19,498 nucleotides of DNA from Anaerolineales bacterium (GCA_020634895.1 JACKAV010000018.1:1-19498), one strand, 5' to 3'. Positions 12,264-19,498 are shown, numbered from the stretch's first letter. The notes: a model not told the origin generated them from the letters alone. Made by a program: numbers and translations.

Positions 12264-13859
12264 TTAAGTGTTGACTTCCACCAGCAGACCCAGTTCGGCA
12301 AGTTCCGCCATCACTTTTTGGATGGCTCCGCTTTTGACGATGACCGCTGTCGGGCTTAGGACTTCGCCCAGATATTTCCCTGCCTTCGACTTTCGCATCT
12401 CTTCCAAGATCTCGGGCTTGCTGACTCTTAGCACAAGCAGACTCTCCACCCGGGCTTCGGCGCCGTGTGCGTCCCAGCGTTTCAGCGCCTTGACCAGCGC
12501 GGGCGGAACGGCTTCCTTCGTATATTTGACCAGCATCGCGAGAAGCTGCTCGGCTTTCAATCCCTGTTGAGCGGCGCGTTGCAGCGATTCGGCTGTGATC
12601 CGGTAAAGGTAATCGTCGCCTTTGGGTTCATCCCATTCACAGAATCGCGCCAGTTGATAACGAACAGCGCGGGAGAATGTTCGCGGTACGATGATTTTGC
12701 CATTGGAGGCTACTGTGATCTTTCCTCTTTCTTCTTTTTTTTCAGGCAACGATGAAAGAAGAGAGAACGAAGTCGCCTCTTTTCCTTCTTCAGGAGAAGC
12801 GAGACTTACCCTGCCCAATAGATGCAATATGTAAATGAGATGTTTAATAAGCGCCCCATCGACCATATCCCAATACGCAAACCCGCGCAGGAATTGACCG
12901 TCTGATTCGCGTTTGATGAACCATGAGTCATAGTCGCCTGCGGGACGTTGAAAGTCGGGGTATTTTTCCTTGATGGCTTTGACAAAAGCCGGGATACTCC
13001 ACCACTTGCCCTGCGGTATATCGTTGATGAGATTCATCAGGAATTCGCGCGTCACCTGCGGTTGATTCTTCCATTCGCCTTCGCAGACCAAACCAGGGGT
13101 CAGGCGCAGTTCGTCGAACTCTGTCGATTCAAGCCAGGCGTTATAAAGCATGTCCATTGCATCGGAACGGGAGGCTTCGAGGAATTTCTTGATGGCTTCG
13201 GGGAGTAATTTATCGTTTTTGATCATTCCAGCCGATGCCAGCAATGATTGCATGTCACGGTTAACGTGTGGACTATTGGTTTTGTCTCCAATGCGCAGAG
13301 CGGCAAGATATGTAGTGGCGTCATCCAAAATGAAATCGGTGGCGGGAATTTCAAAGGCTTTTTCGACCGGCGTGGCGGGACGACCCAATGCATCCTCTTT
13401 TTGCCGCGGGGGGACGTCTACCGCTCCCAATTCGGCAATGATCTCCAACAGATCGTCAGGGATGTAGGCAAATTCCTGCGCGCCTTTTTCTGTATCGAAG
13501 AAGGCTTTGGCGAGCAAGCCGCGATAGAACAAAACCTCTGATGTGGAACTCGGTTTGAGATATGGGCGTTCACGGTCTCGTTTGCCGGCGCCTATTTCGC
13601 GCATCACGCCGTATTTGCGGGAGAAGGCTGCCCATTCGATCTTTCCACCTGAATCGACGAGTTCGTTGAGCGCGGAGCGTGCTTCAGCGGGGAGAATTTC
13701 CAGGGTTTCAGAAACAGCTTCAAGGTCCAGCAATGAGGCGCATAATTCCTCGAGCGCGGAATCGACGTCGCTGGATTCCAATTCCAAGCCCCAAAATTCG
13801 GCGATTATCCGAAGATGTCCGAGATCGTGCTTGTGAAGACTTTGTTCAAGCAAGGGCAT
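12264..13859 (-). CDS. XPB/Ssl2-type helicase-associated domain protein without an ATPase
   Basis: 531 aa, soluble. The C-terminal part (about 385-531) has the PF13625-like pattern: ITVASNGKIIVP, RYQLARFCEW, YRITAESLQRAAQQGL, AMLVKYTKEAVPPALVKALKRW, then VLRVSKPEILEEMRKS and SPTAVIVKSGAIQKVMAELAELG. This is the N-terminal module of XPB/Ssl2 helicases, which also occurs alone in actinobacterial and Chloroflexota proteins. The first 380 residues contain winged-helix-like stretches (LRSALNELVDSGGKIEW; TREFLMNLINDIPQGKWWSI). No Walker A or DEAD/H motif is present, so it cannot be a helicase by itself. It may be a DNA-binding or adaptor partner. TAAAAT lies 6 nt before the ATG with no ribosome site, predicting a leaderless start. 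The gap to the GT87 gene is only 27 nt, so it may head that operon. Confidence 0.7.
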   Translation of the reverse strand: MPLLEQSLHKHDLGHLRIIAEFWGLELESSDVDSALEELCASLLDLEAVSETLEILPAEARSALNELVDSGGKIEWAAFSRKYGVMREIGAGKRDRERPYLKPSSTSEVLFYRGLLAKAFFDTEKGAQEFAYIPDDLLEIIAELGAVDVPPRQKEDALGRPATPVEKAFEIPATDFILDDATTYLAALRIGDKTNSPHVNRDMQSLLASAGMIKNDKLLPEAIKKFLEASRSDAMDMLYNAWLESTEFDELRLTPGLVCEGEWKNQPQVTREFLMNLINDIPQGKWWSIPAFVKAIKEKYPDFQRPAGDYDSWFIKRESDGQFLRGFAYWDMVDGALIKHLIYILHLLGRVSLASPEEGKEATSFSLLSSLPEKKEERGKITVASNGKIIVPRTFSRAVRYQLARFCEWDEPKGDDYLYRITAESLQRAAQQGLKAEQLLAMLVKYTKEAVPPALVKALKRWDAHGAEARVESLLVLRVSKPEILEEMRKSKAGKYLGEVLSPTAVIVKSGAIQKVMAELAELGLLVEVNT

Positions 13860-13865
13860 GCGGCG

Positions 13866-13871
13866 ATTTTA
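13866..13871 (-). promoter_or_regulatory. -10 box giving a leaderless start for the XPB-like gene
   Basis: TAAAAT within GATAAAAT on the minus strand ends 6 nt before the ATG (13859-13857). The transcript would begin at the start codon. No ribosome site and no clear -35. Confidence 0.4.
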
Positions 13872-13969
13872 TCATTCATTCTGGATGAGACGGGCGTATC
13901 GCAGGAAAAGATTGTGTGTTGTGAGTCTCGGTGATAGAAAATCCATTTTAGAAATAAAGGAGATATAAA

Positions 13970-14470
13970 ATGTTATTTGGTGTTTTGCGTTTTCTGCATA
14001 TTATTGCCGGAATTCTTTGGGCTGGGGGATCGGTGACCATGTATTTTTTCATTGCTCCCACCATGAGGTCCATCGGTGATTCGGGAAAACAATTTGCCGG
14101 TCACTTGATGGGTAAGACGCGCTTTACTTTATTTATGACTGTGGTCGGATTGGTAAATGTGCTTGCTGGTGTGGTTTTGTATGGCATTGATGCGCAGTGG
14201 TTCCAATCCGGTTGGATGCGGACGGGTACGGGAATCGCGTTTGGGCTTGGTGCGGCAGCGGGTATTCTGGCGTTCATCTTTGGTGGGTTGTTTGGCAGTG
14301 CGAACTCGGCTATGGCTGCCTTGAGCGCGCAGATACAGGGAAAGCCGACGGAAGAACAGATGTCTAAGATGCAGGCGATCATGAAGCGGCAGGCGATAAT
14401 GAGCCGTTTGAATGTCGTCTTTATCATCATCACGATCACGCTGATGGAGTCGGCGCGGATGTTTGGGTAA
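13970..14470 (+). CDS. Four-helix membrane protein, CopD/DUF2269-like
   Basis: 166 aa, with an excellent ribosome site (AAGGAG) 8 nt before the ATG. The membrane helices are at about 4-26, 52-72, 85-109 and 146-163. The first helix contains H10 and W17 (RFLHIIAGILWAGG), the pattern of the CopD/DUF2269-type family, where the His can ligate heme or metal. A short amphipathic region (GKPTEEQMSKMQAIMKR) lies between helices 3 and 4. The function of these stand-alone proteins is not established. It stands alone: divergent from the XPB-like gene and convergent with the lipid kinase. Confidence 0.7.
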   Translation: MLFGVLRFLHIIAGILWAGGSVTMYFFIAPTMRSIGDSGKQFAGHLMGKTRFTLFMTVVGLVNVLAGVVLYGIDAQWFQSGWMRTGTGIAFGLGAAAGILAFIFGGLFGSANSAMAALSAQIQGKPTEEQMSKMQAIMKRQAIMSRLNVVFIIITITLMESARMFG

Positions 14471-14546
14471 TGATCTTCCAGAAAAGAAGAGTTTCGGGGA
14501 TTACATTTACATCCACAGATCACATAGTTTGAGCAGGTTTGAAATT

Positions 14547-14586
14547 AAGAAAACTCACCCACGAGAATTTCGGGGTGAGTTTTCTT
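14547..14586. terminator. Bidirectional intrinsic terminator
   Basis: A perfect 14-bp stem AAGAAAACTCACCC (14547-14560) / GGGTGAGTTTTCTT (14573-14586), 12-nt loop, with T-rich DNA following on +. It sits between convergent genes and overlaps the last bases before the lipid kinase stop. A CCACAGATCACATAG remnant of the CACAGAT repeat family lies just upstream (14511-14525). Confidence 0.88.
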
Positions 14587-14587
14587 T

Positions 14588-15535
14588 TTAGCCGTGTATT
14601 ATGTTCAGGGCTTGCGGCAGGATTTCAAAATCAGCCTTTTTTAGGTTCGAGCCGAAACTGGTGAATATTTCTCCGTCCGCGTGGATGTATAAGGGCGAGT
14701 CGGAGTTGATGGCGAATTTCCTGTAGTCTCCCATGCTGACCTGTTCGAAGCGCATGTGCGTACCCTTCATGAATTCAGGCACAAGGCGGAACATCATGGC
14801 GCGCGATACCTTGTTGACGATGACGAATTCCATCGTACCATCGTCGTTCTTGGATTCAGGCGACAGCATGAACCCGCCTCCTTCCCGCGGACCGTTGCAT
14901 AGTGTGACCATCAGGGCGCTGGTTTCCCATTCGTTTTTATCGGTCTTGATCTGCACGTGTGCGGGTTTGTGGTCGAAGATGATGGTTTGAATGACCGCCG
15001 TCAGATACATCAAAAAGCCTTTAACGATGGGCAGCTTGTGCGAGCGGATGGTGACCACGGCGTCAAAGCCGATGCCGAGGGTATTGTCGAAGTATTCCTT
15101 GCGTCCGTGTTCGTCGGTCATCACGCCGATATCCACCGCCCGGACGTTTTCCGCTTTGAGGGCGTGGGCAAGGGCGCGGTCTGGTTTGTGAGTGATGCCA
15201 ACAGAATAGGCAAAGTCGTTGCCTGAACCAATGGGGACGACTCCCATTAATGGGCGCTTCTCTGCGGGGACCTGCATGAGTCCGTTCATTACTTCATGGG
15301 CAGTCCCATCGCCGCCCATCGCAACGACCAGGTCATAGCCTTCTTCGGCGGCTTGTTTTGCCAGTTCGATGGCGTGGGTGGGGTAAACAGTTCCGCTCCA
15401 GGTGAGCTCGCCTTTGAATTCCTGCGCGATGGGGCGCAGGTCATTGGCGGTCTTCCAGGCGCGTCCCATGTCTGCCATGGGATTGAGAATGAGCTTAACC
15501 TTGCGGGGCGGGTGGGTGGGGTTTTTCGAAACCAT
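14588..15535 (-). CDS. YegS/DagK-type lipid kinase
   Basis: 315 aa, the family's usual length. An AGAGAGG ribosome site lies 5 nt before the ATG. The diacylglycerol-kinase catalytic domain is complete: KLILNPMADMGRA near the N-terminus, nucleotide motif AMGGDGTAHEVMNGL (GGDGT at 74-78) and PIGSGNDFA (101-109). The second domain has GGGFMLSPESKNDDG and PLYIHADGE, the usual conserved C-terminal elements. It phosphorylates a lipid alcohol such as diacylglycerol at the membrane's inner face; the exact lipid is not readable. The next gene upstream, a diguanylate cyclase, lies 79 bp away on the same strand, so co-transcription is possible. Confidence 0.92.
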   Translation of the reverse strand: MVSKNPTHPPRKVKLILNPMADMGRAWKTANDLRPIAQEFKGELTWSGTVYPTHAIELAKQAAEEGYDLVVAMGGDGTAHEVMNGLMQVPAEKRPLMGVVPIGSGNDFAYSVGITHKPDRALAHALKAENVRAVDIGVMTDEHGRKEYFDNTLGIGFDAVVTIRSHKLPIVKGFLMYLTAVIQTIIFDHKPAHVQIKTDKNEWETSALMVTLCNGPREGGGFMLSPESKNDDGTMEFVIVNKVSRAMMFRLVPEFMKGTHMRFEQVSMGDYRKFAINSDSPLYIHADGEIFTSFGSNLKKADFEILPQALNIIHG

Positions 15536-15614
15536 GAGCCTCTCTTGACTTCGTTTACAGATATAACCCCGTTGAGGTGGTTTCGTATCTTTTGATCTGG
15601 CGGGATTCCCAAAC

Positions 15615-16901
15615 CTAGGTCGGTTCTTCCTTGACCTTGATCGGGTTCAGCCTTCCGGTGGTGCTTTTCGCAATGGCGTATTGACCGCGTTGATGTTTCT
15701 TTGCGTGATACAGCGCCGAATCGGCAGCACGGATCATGTCGCTGGGATTGTTGGCGTGCGTCGGGTAGACGGCGATGCCGGCGCTCATGCCCAGCTCCAC
15801 TTTTTTCCCCGATGGAAAGTCGAAATGATATTCCTTCAACAGTTCGATCACCTTTTTTGTGACGATCTGCGCGGCTTCGAGGTCGGTGTTCCGCATGACG
15901 AGCGTGAGTTCATCGCCGCCATACCGCGCCAGAAAATCGGAACTGCGCATGCGCTGGGCGAGGAAGTTGAACAGGGAGTAGAGCAGTTCATCTCCAACAT
16001 TATGCCCGAAGGTGTCGTTCACGGCTTTGAACCCGTCCAGGTCCATCATCACCACGGAGAATGGAAGCTGCGTCTGCTCGGAAAGGCGCAATTCATCCTG
16101 TAGGCGTTCGTCCAATGCGCGCCGATTGGGCAGCCCGGTGACACTGTCTGTATTCGCCATTTGCGCCAGTCTTTGATACATGTTGGCATTGAAGATCGCC
16201 ACGGCTGCCTGGTCTGCCAGCAGGCTGATCAGGCGCAGTTCGGCGCGTGAGAATTTGCCTGCCACGCTTTTCGAGAGGTTCATGACGCCAAGGATCTCGT
16301 CCTTGAATATGAGCGGAACGCCGATGATTGAACCGCTCCAATCACTTGAAGTGTTTTTATAAAGAGGGTGATTCTGTATGTCTTCGACGATGATCTGTTT
16401 GCCGGTCTTGACCACGGAATAGGTCAGTCCGTCTCTCCGCGGTACGGAAATGGGTACGTTCCTTTCCCCTTTGTCGTCCAGCGATGCCGCAAATTCCAAT
16501 GCTCCGCGCTTGTACATGAAGATATGCACCGCGCGCGCCTTTTTGATGAGACTCATGGCTTCCGTCACCAGCACATCAAGCACCTTTTGCAGATCCAGGT
16601 TCGAGGTCAGGTTGAGGCTGATGCGCTTCAGCGCATCCAGTTCATCCGCTTGATGTTTGACGGTGGACATCAGCGTGTGTTTTGAGACGATCTCCTGAGT
16701 TTCAGTTTTGGCGTCTCCACCATTGGGTGTTTTTTCGTTGGACCGCTCTCGCGCTTCGACCAGGACCTGAATCAGTTTCATGATGGCTTTTTTCTCCTCC
16801 GGCAGGATGGAGTTATCCTGGGAGATGATTTCCCATGCATGTGAGAAAACGGTTCCGGGTTTAATATGGTTATCGCTCATTTTCGTACTTGTTATATCCA
16901 C
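15615..16901 (-). CDS. GAF-GGDEF diguanylate cyclase
   Basis: 428 aa from a GTG at 16901; an ATG at 16880 (8 residues shorter) is an alternative, and neither has a strong ribosome site. The order is an N-terminal helical region (1-80), coiled-coil-like linker, GAF domain (about 103-242, e.g. GSIIGVPLIFKDEILGVMNL), then GGDEF domain (about 250-412). The catalytic loop is RYGGDEL (328-332), so Phe is replaced by Leu in the last position; G-G-D-E is intact. D287 and D289 (MMDLDGFKAVND) supply metal binding. An RxxD product-inhibition site, RSSD (319-322), lies five residues before the motif. It makes cyclic di-GMP from two GTP, controlled by a small ligand or redox input at the GAF domain. No membrane segment, so it is cytosolic. 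Confidence 0.92.
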   Translation of the reverse strand: MDITSTKMSDNHIKPGTVFSHAWEIISQDNSILPEEKKAIMKLIQVLVEARERSNEKTPNGGDAKTETQEIVSKHTLMSTVKHQADELDALKRISLNLTSNLDLQKVLDVLVTEAMSLIKKARAVHIFMYKRGALEFAASLDDKGERNVPISVPRRDGLTYSVVKTGKQIIVEDIQNHPLYKNTSSDWSGSIIGVPLIFKDEILGVMNLSKSVAGKFSRAELRLISLLADQAAVAIFNANMYQRLAQMANTDSVTGLPNRRALDERLQDELRLSEQTQLPFSVVMMDLDGFKAVNDTFGHNVGDELLYSLFNFLAQRMRSSDFLARYGGDELTLVMRNTDLEAAQIVTKKVIELLKEYHFDFPSGKKVELGMSAGIAVYPTHANNPSDMIRAADSALYHAKKHQRGQYAIAKSTTGRLNPIKVKEEPT

Positions 16902-16919
16902 TAAAAGACGCTTTTAACT

Positions 16920-16925
16920 ATTATA
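16920..16925 (-). promoter_or_regulatory. -10 box of the diguanylate cyclase gene
   Basis: TATAAT on the minus strand (in GTGTATAATAG) 18 nt before the GTG at 16901. It gives a leader of about 12 nt for the GTG start or about 33 nt for the ATG at 16880. The intergenic region is shared with the divergent reductase gene. Confidence 0.5.
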
Positions 16926-17002
16926 CACTTTCAAAATTGCGTGGAAAGGTCATATTTGGACTGTGTTAGAATGACATTAATTTCATTAGTTTCGAGGTTA
17001 AC

Positions 17003-17818
17003 TTGTCCGATCTTTCCGGTTCCATGAATGAAACACAGGAAAAATTCGCTCCTGCCACGCCGCTGAATCCGCGTCACCGCGCAATTTTGGTCGGCGCTTC
17101 TGTTGGGTTGGGCGCCGCTCTGGCACGTAAACTTGCAAATGAGGGATATTCTCTGGCTTTGGTGAGCCGCCAAAAAGAAAAACTGGATGCGCTTTGTGCT
17201 GAGATCAATCAGGCTGCCGGCGAGATGCGCGCGGCGGCTTATATCCATGACGTGAAGAATTATGACGAAGTTCCTGATTTGCTCCGCAAAATGGTGGCTG
17301 ACCTTGGCGGGCTGGACACGTTCATTTTCTCGGCGGGAATTAACCTGCCGCCGGGCGGAATCGATAAATACAATTTCGAGTACGACCGCCAGATGGTTGA
17401 GGTCAATTTGATCGGCGCGATGGCGTGGCTTACCCCGGTGGCGGAGATGTTCCAGAGTGCAAAGCGCGGTCAAATCGTGGGAATCGGCTCGGTTGCTGGT
17501 GATCGCGGACGGGTTGGCAACCCCGGTTACAACACATCCAAGGCGGGGCTGCATACTTTTCTTGAAGCGCTGCGCAACCGTCTCACCCGGCATGGCGTGA
17601 ACGTGCTTACCGTCAAGCCTGGCTTCATGAAGACCGACATGCTGAAAGCTGCGCAAGGCGGTACGCCTTTAGCCATTGAGCCTGAAAAGGCTGCGAGTGA
17701 CATCTACAAAGCCATGCAGAAACGCAGGCAGACCGTGTACACGTTGTTCCTCTGGCAGTACATCATGCTTGTCATTCGCCATATCCCTTCCTTCATATTC
17801 AGACGTCTCTCGTTCTAA
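17003..17818 (+). CDS. DprE2-like short-chain dehydrogenase/reductase
   Basis: 271 aa from TTG 17003, chosen because GAGG lies 6 nt upstream; ATG 17024 has no ribosome site. SDR fold: GASVGLG (31-37) for the nucleotide, SAG (110-112), catalytic S163 (GIGSVAG), Y176 and K180 (YNTSK). The N-terminal tail before the fold is longer than usual. The C-terminus YIMLVIRHIPSFIFRRLSF has the hydrophobic/RR ending of DprE2-type reductases. DprE2 reduces decaprenylphosphoryl-2-keto-ribose with NADH to give the arabinose form. The gene 4 nt downstream encodes the matching DprE1-like oxidase, so together they would form the two-step epimerase. The partner makes this the best call, but a generic SDR is possible. 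Confidence 0.75.
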   Translation: MSDLSGSMNETQEKFAPATPLNPRHRAILVGASVGLGAALARKLANEGYSLALVSRQKEKLDALCAEINQAAGEMRAAAYIHDVKNYDEVPDLLRKMVADLGGLDTFIFSAGINLPPGGIDKYNFEYDRQMVEVNLIGAMAWLTPVAEMFQSAKRGQIVGIGSVAGDRGRVGNPGYNTSKAGLHTFLEALRNRLTRHGVNVLTVKPGFMKTDMLKAAQGGTPLAIEPEKAASDIYKAMQKRRQTVYTLFLWQYIMLVIRHIPSFIFRRLSF

Positions 17819-17822
17819 TCCA

Positions 17823-19205
17823 ATGCTTAATACATTCACACAGCTCGAAAACTTTGGGCATTCGCTCAAAAGCCCTGCCTATCTCATTCAGCCGAAAACT
17901 TCGGAAGATATCTATGAAGCCTTTCGGCTTGCAAAGAAACTGGGACTCACCGTCACGGCACGCGGCGGCGGGCGCAGTTATAACGACGCCGCGCTGAACG
18001 CCGGCGGGATCGTGCTCGATACTTCGGGCATGAATCAGATCACGTCGTGGGATTCTGCCACAGGTCTGGTGCGATGCGAACCCGGCGTCACATTGGAAAT
18101 GCTGTGGCACAAAGTCCTGCCGGATGGCTGGTGGCCGCCGGTCGTTTCCGGTACGATGTTTACCACGCTGGGTGGTTGTCTTTCCGCGAACATCCACGGC
18201 AAGAATAATTTCAAGATGGGCACCATCGGCGAGCATGTGGTCGAGTTCACTGCGGTTCTGCCCACCGGCGCGGAAGTGACCTGTTCGCCCAAACTCAATG
18301 GCGACCTGTTCTACAGCATGATCAGCGGATTGGGCATGCTGGGCATTTTCACATCCGTTACCTTACAGATGAAGCATATCTATTCGGGGCTGATCGAGGT
18401 CAATGCGTGGCCCACATCCACGCTGAAACAACAGCTGCATGACCTCGAAGAGAACGCGCCGAACTATGATTACATTGTTGGCTGGCTCGATACCATTCAA
18501 ACCCAGCATGGACAAATACACGCCGCGACATCGTTGAAAGAAGGCGATGACCCTGAAGCGGCAAAAACGGTTCAGCTTAATTACCAACAGCTTCCCGACC
18601 GTCTCTTCGGCGTAATGCCCAAGAGCCTTTTGCATTATTTCATGACCCCGTTCGGTAACAACTTCCTGTGGGGACTGGTGAATACCGCAAAGTATGTTTC
18701 GGCGCTACGAAAACATACCTTCAGGCAAAGCCACGCGGCGTTCCATTTTCTTTTGGATTATGTCCCGTTCTGGGAACTCTCCTACGGGCGCGGCGGACTC
18801 ATCCAATACCAGTCCTTTCTGCCGAAGGAGACAGCGCTTCCGGCGTGGACCGAGATGTTGTCCTTCGCCAAGAAGCGTGGACTACCCTCTTACCTTGGTG
18901 TCACCAAACGCCACCGCCCCGACAAATTCTTGCTCACCCATGCATTGGACGGCTTTTCACTCGCGATGGACTTCAAGGTGACAGACCGTAACCGCGCCGA
19001 GTTATCGAAGGTCATTCAGGAATATGACCGCATCGTTCTGGAACACGGCGGACGTTTCTACTTCGCCAAGAACAGCGAAACGACTGCGGAAACCGCGCTG
19101 GCATTCTACGGCGAAGAGACCGTGGATAAATTCAAGAAACTGAAGAAACGCTGCGACCCGAACGGATTGTTGGAATCGGATCTTTATCGAAGAATATTCG
19201 GATGA
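17823..19205 (+). CDS. DprE1-like FAD-dependent polyprenylphosphoryl-ribose 2'-oxidase
   Basis: 460 aa, nearly the length of Mycobacterium DprE1 (461). The start is at 17823, 4 nt after the reductase stop; the frame is open further upstream but overlaps the reductase out of frame. FAD (VAO/PCMH-type) domain: RGGGRSYNDAALNAGG (47-62), SGTMFTTLGGCLSANIHGKN (109-128) with H125 at the position of DprE1 His132. In the substrate domain, GFSLAMDF (377-384) aligns with GWNICVDF, so the inhibitor-reactive Cys387 is replaced by A381 while the nearby Asp is kept (D383). AKNSETTAE (415-423) keeps the essential Lys (K416, Lys418 in M. tuberculosis). It would oxidise the 2'-OH of polyprenylphosphoryl ribose in the first step of ribose-to-arabinose epimerisation at the envelope. 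A sugar-lactone oxidase of the same fold is the alternative. Confidence 0.8.
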   Translation: MLNTFTQLENFGHSLKSPAYLIQPKTSEDIYEAFRLAKKLGLTVTARGGGRSYNDAALNAGGIVLDTSGMNQITSWDSATGLVRCEPGVTLEMLWHKVLPDGWWPPVVSGTMFTTLGGCLSANIHGKNNFKMGTIGEHVVEFTAVLPTGAEVTCSPKLNGDLFYSMISGLGMLGIFTSVTLQMKHIYSGLIEVNAWPTSTLKQQLHDLEENAPNYDYIVGWLDTIQTQHGQIHAATSLKEGDDPEAAKTVQLNYQQLPDRLFGVMPKSLLHYFMTPFGNNFLWGLVNTAKYVSALRKHTFRQSHAAFHFLLDYVPFWELSYGRGGLIQYQSFLPKETALPAWTEMLSFAKKRGLPSYLGVTKRHRPDKFLLTHALDGFSLAMDFKVTDRNRAELSKVIQEYDRIVLEHGGRFYFAKNSETTAETALAFYGEETVDKFKKLKKRCDPNGLLESDLYRRIFG

Positions 19206-19211
19206 TTTTTT

Positions 19212-19238
19212 GCAGGGGCGCGGTTGCCGCGCCCCTGC
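19212..19238. repeat. REP-like perfect palindrome
   Basis: GCAGGGGCGCGG (19212-19223) and CCGCGCCCCTGC (19227-19238) form a perfect 12-bp stem with loop TTG. A T-run lies before it on +, not after, and on - an A-run follows. So it is not a standard terminator in either direction. It fills most of the gap between the DprE1-like gene and lipB. This kind of GC-rich hairpin is a common dispersed intergenic element. Confidence 0.7.
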
Positions 19239-19250
19239 GGATTTAATGGT

Positions 19251-19498
19251 ATGAACATCGACATTATTGATCTTGGCTTAATTGATTACGAACGCGCCTG
19301 GAAATTACAGGACGAATACGCGGCGGAAATATCAGAGGGAAAACGTCCGCCAACTTTGCTTTTGCTTGAACATCCCCACGTGTATACATTCGGACGAAAA
19401 GGCAACGCCGAGAATTTGCTCTGGGACGAGACCCAGCTCAAAGAAAAAGGGATTTCCACTTATTGGGTGGACCGCGGCGGTGATGTCACCTATCACGG
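19251..19498 (+). CDS. lipB: Octanoyltransferase LipB, 3'-truncated by the window end
   Basis: 82 complete codons are visible. The N-terminus MNIDIIDLGLIDYERAWKLQ, then LLLEHPHVYTFGRKGNAENLL and STYWVDRGGDVTYH, is the LipB signature; the RGGDVTYHGPGQ box begins here and is cut by the end of the window. LipB moves octanoyl from acyl carrier protein to the lipoyl domains of 2-oxoacid dehydrogenases or glycine cleavage H protein, the first step of lipoate synthesis. The catalytic Cys and Lys lie beyond the window. No strong ribosome site precedes the ATG. lipA may follow outside the window but cannot be seen. Confidence 0.93.
   Translation, partial: MNIDIIDLGLIDYERAWKLQDEYAAEISEGKRPPTLLLLEHPHVYTFGRKGNAENLLWDETQLKEKGISTYWVDRGGDVTYH

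Noticed and set aside
16931..17656. A 241-codon open frame on the minus strand opposite the reductase gene
   Set aside because: Antisense shadow of the SDR, whose catalytic S/Y/K and nucleotide motifs are intact.
17676..17822. A longer start for the DprE1-like protein
   Set aside because: The extra 49 residues overlap the reductase out of frame and do not resemble DprE1; ATG 17823 gives a length within one residue of the mycobacterial protein.

Overview
The window looks like a chromosomal stretch from a Chloroflexota bacterium, probably an Anaerolineae relative. This is an inference. It rests on an N-terminal membrane-sensor domain typical of Chloroflexota signalling proteins (LFDIDMIINRSLVYG), mixed strand gene order with short gaps, and several families of dispersed short repeats. 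No phage, transposase, plasmid or CRISPR genes are visible. Most genes are ordinary; accessory-looking material sits at about 2.6-5.7 kb and 7.2-8.2 kb.

Layout. 1-1.94 kb (+): end of a GNAT acetyltransferase, an unrecognised helical protein, and a DinB-fold protein, closed by a bidirectional terminator. 1.99-2.42 kb (-): a small eRF1-domain-like (baeRF type) protein. 2.7-4.67 kb (-): a Hanks-type Ser/Thr kinase fused to a multi-pass membrane sensor, bounded by an inverted pair of a 37-38 bp repeat. 4.67-5.65 kb: about 1 kb with no protein gene. It holds two tRNA-Ser genes (GCU and UGA), a tandem array of tRNA-Ser 3' fragments each with its own terminator, and several hairpin repeats. 5.65-7.17 kb (+): an FAD-dependent phytoene-desaturase/amine-oxidase-fold enzyme. 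7.2-8.2 kb (-): a NucS-like/DUF5655 nuclease-type protein followed 12 nt later by a 25-residue membrane peptide. 8.3-9.5 kb (-): kbl. 9.64-13.86 kb (-): a likely operon of an XPB/Ssl2-like domain protein, a GT87-like membrane glycosyltransferase, a SAM methyltransferase and a GT2 enzyme. 13.97-14.47 kb (+): a four-helix membrane protein. 14.6-16.9 kb (-): a YegS-type lipid kinase and a GAF-GGDEF diguanylate cyclase. 17.0-19.2 kb (+): a reductase/oxidase pair matching DprE2/DprE1. The window ends inside lipB.

Functional themes. (1) Envelope glycans and lipids: the GT87/methyltransferase/GT2 set, the DprE1/DprE2-like epimerase pair (polyprenyl-phosphoryl arabinose synthesis in mycobacteria) and the lipid kinase could together serve a polyprenyl-phosphate-dependent surface glycan. 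(2) Signalling: a membrane Ser/Thr kinase and a diguanylate cyclase. (3) Cofactor and amino-acid metabolism: kbl and lipB. The parts most worth a second look are the tRNA-Ser fragment array, the repeat-bounded kinase, the DprE pair outside Actinobacteria, and the nuclease/micropeptide pair. All function calls are by motif reading from memory; no database search was run.
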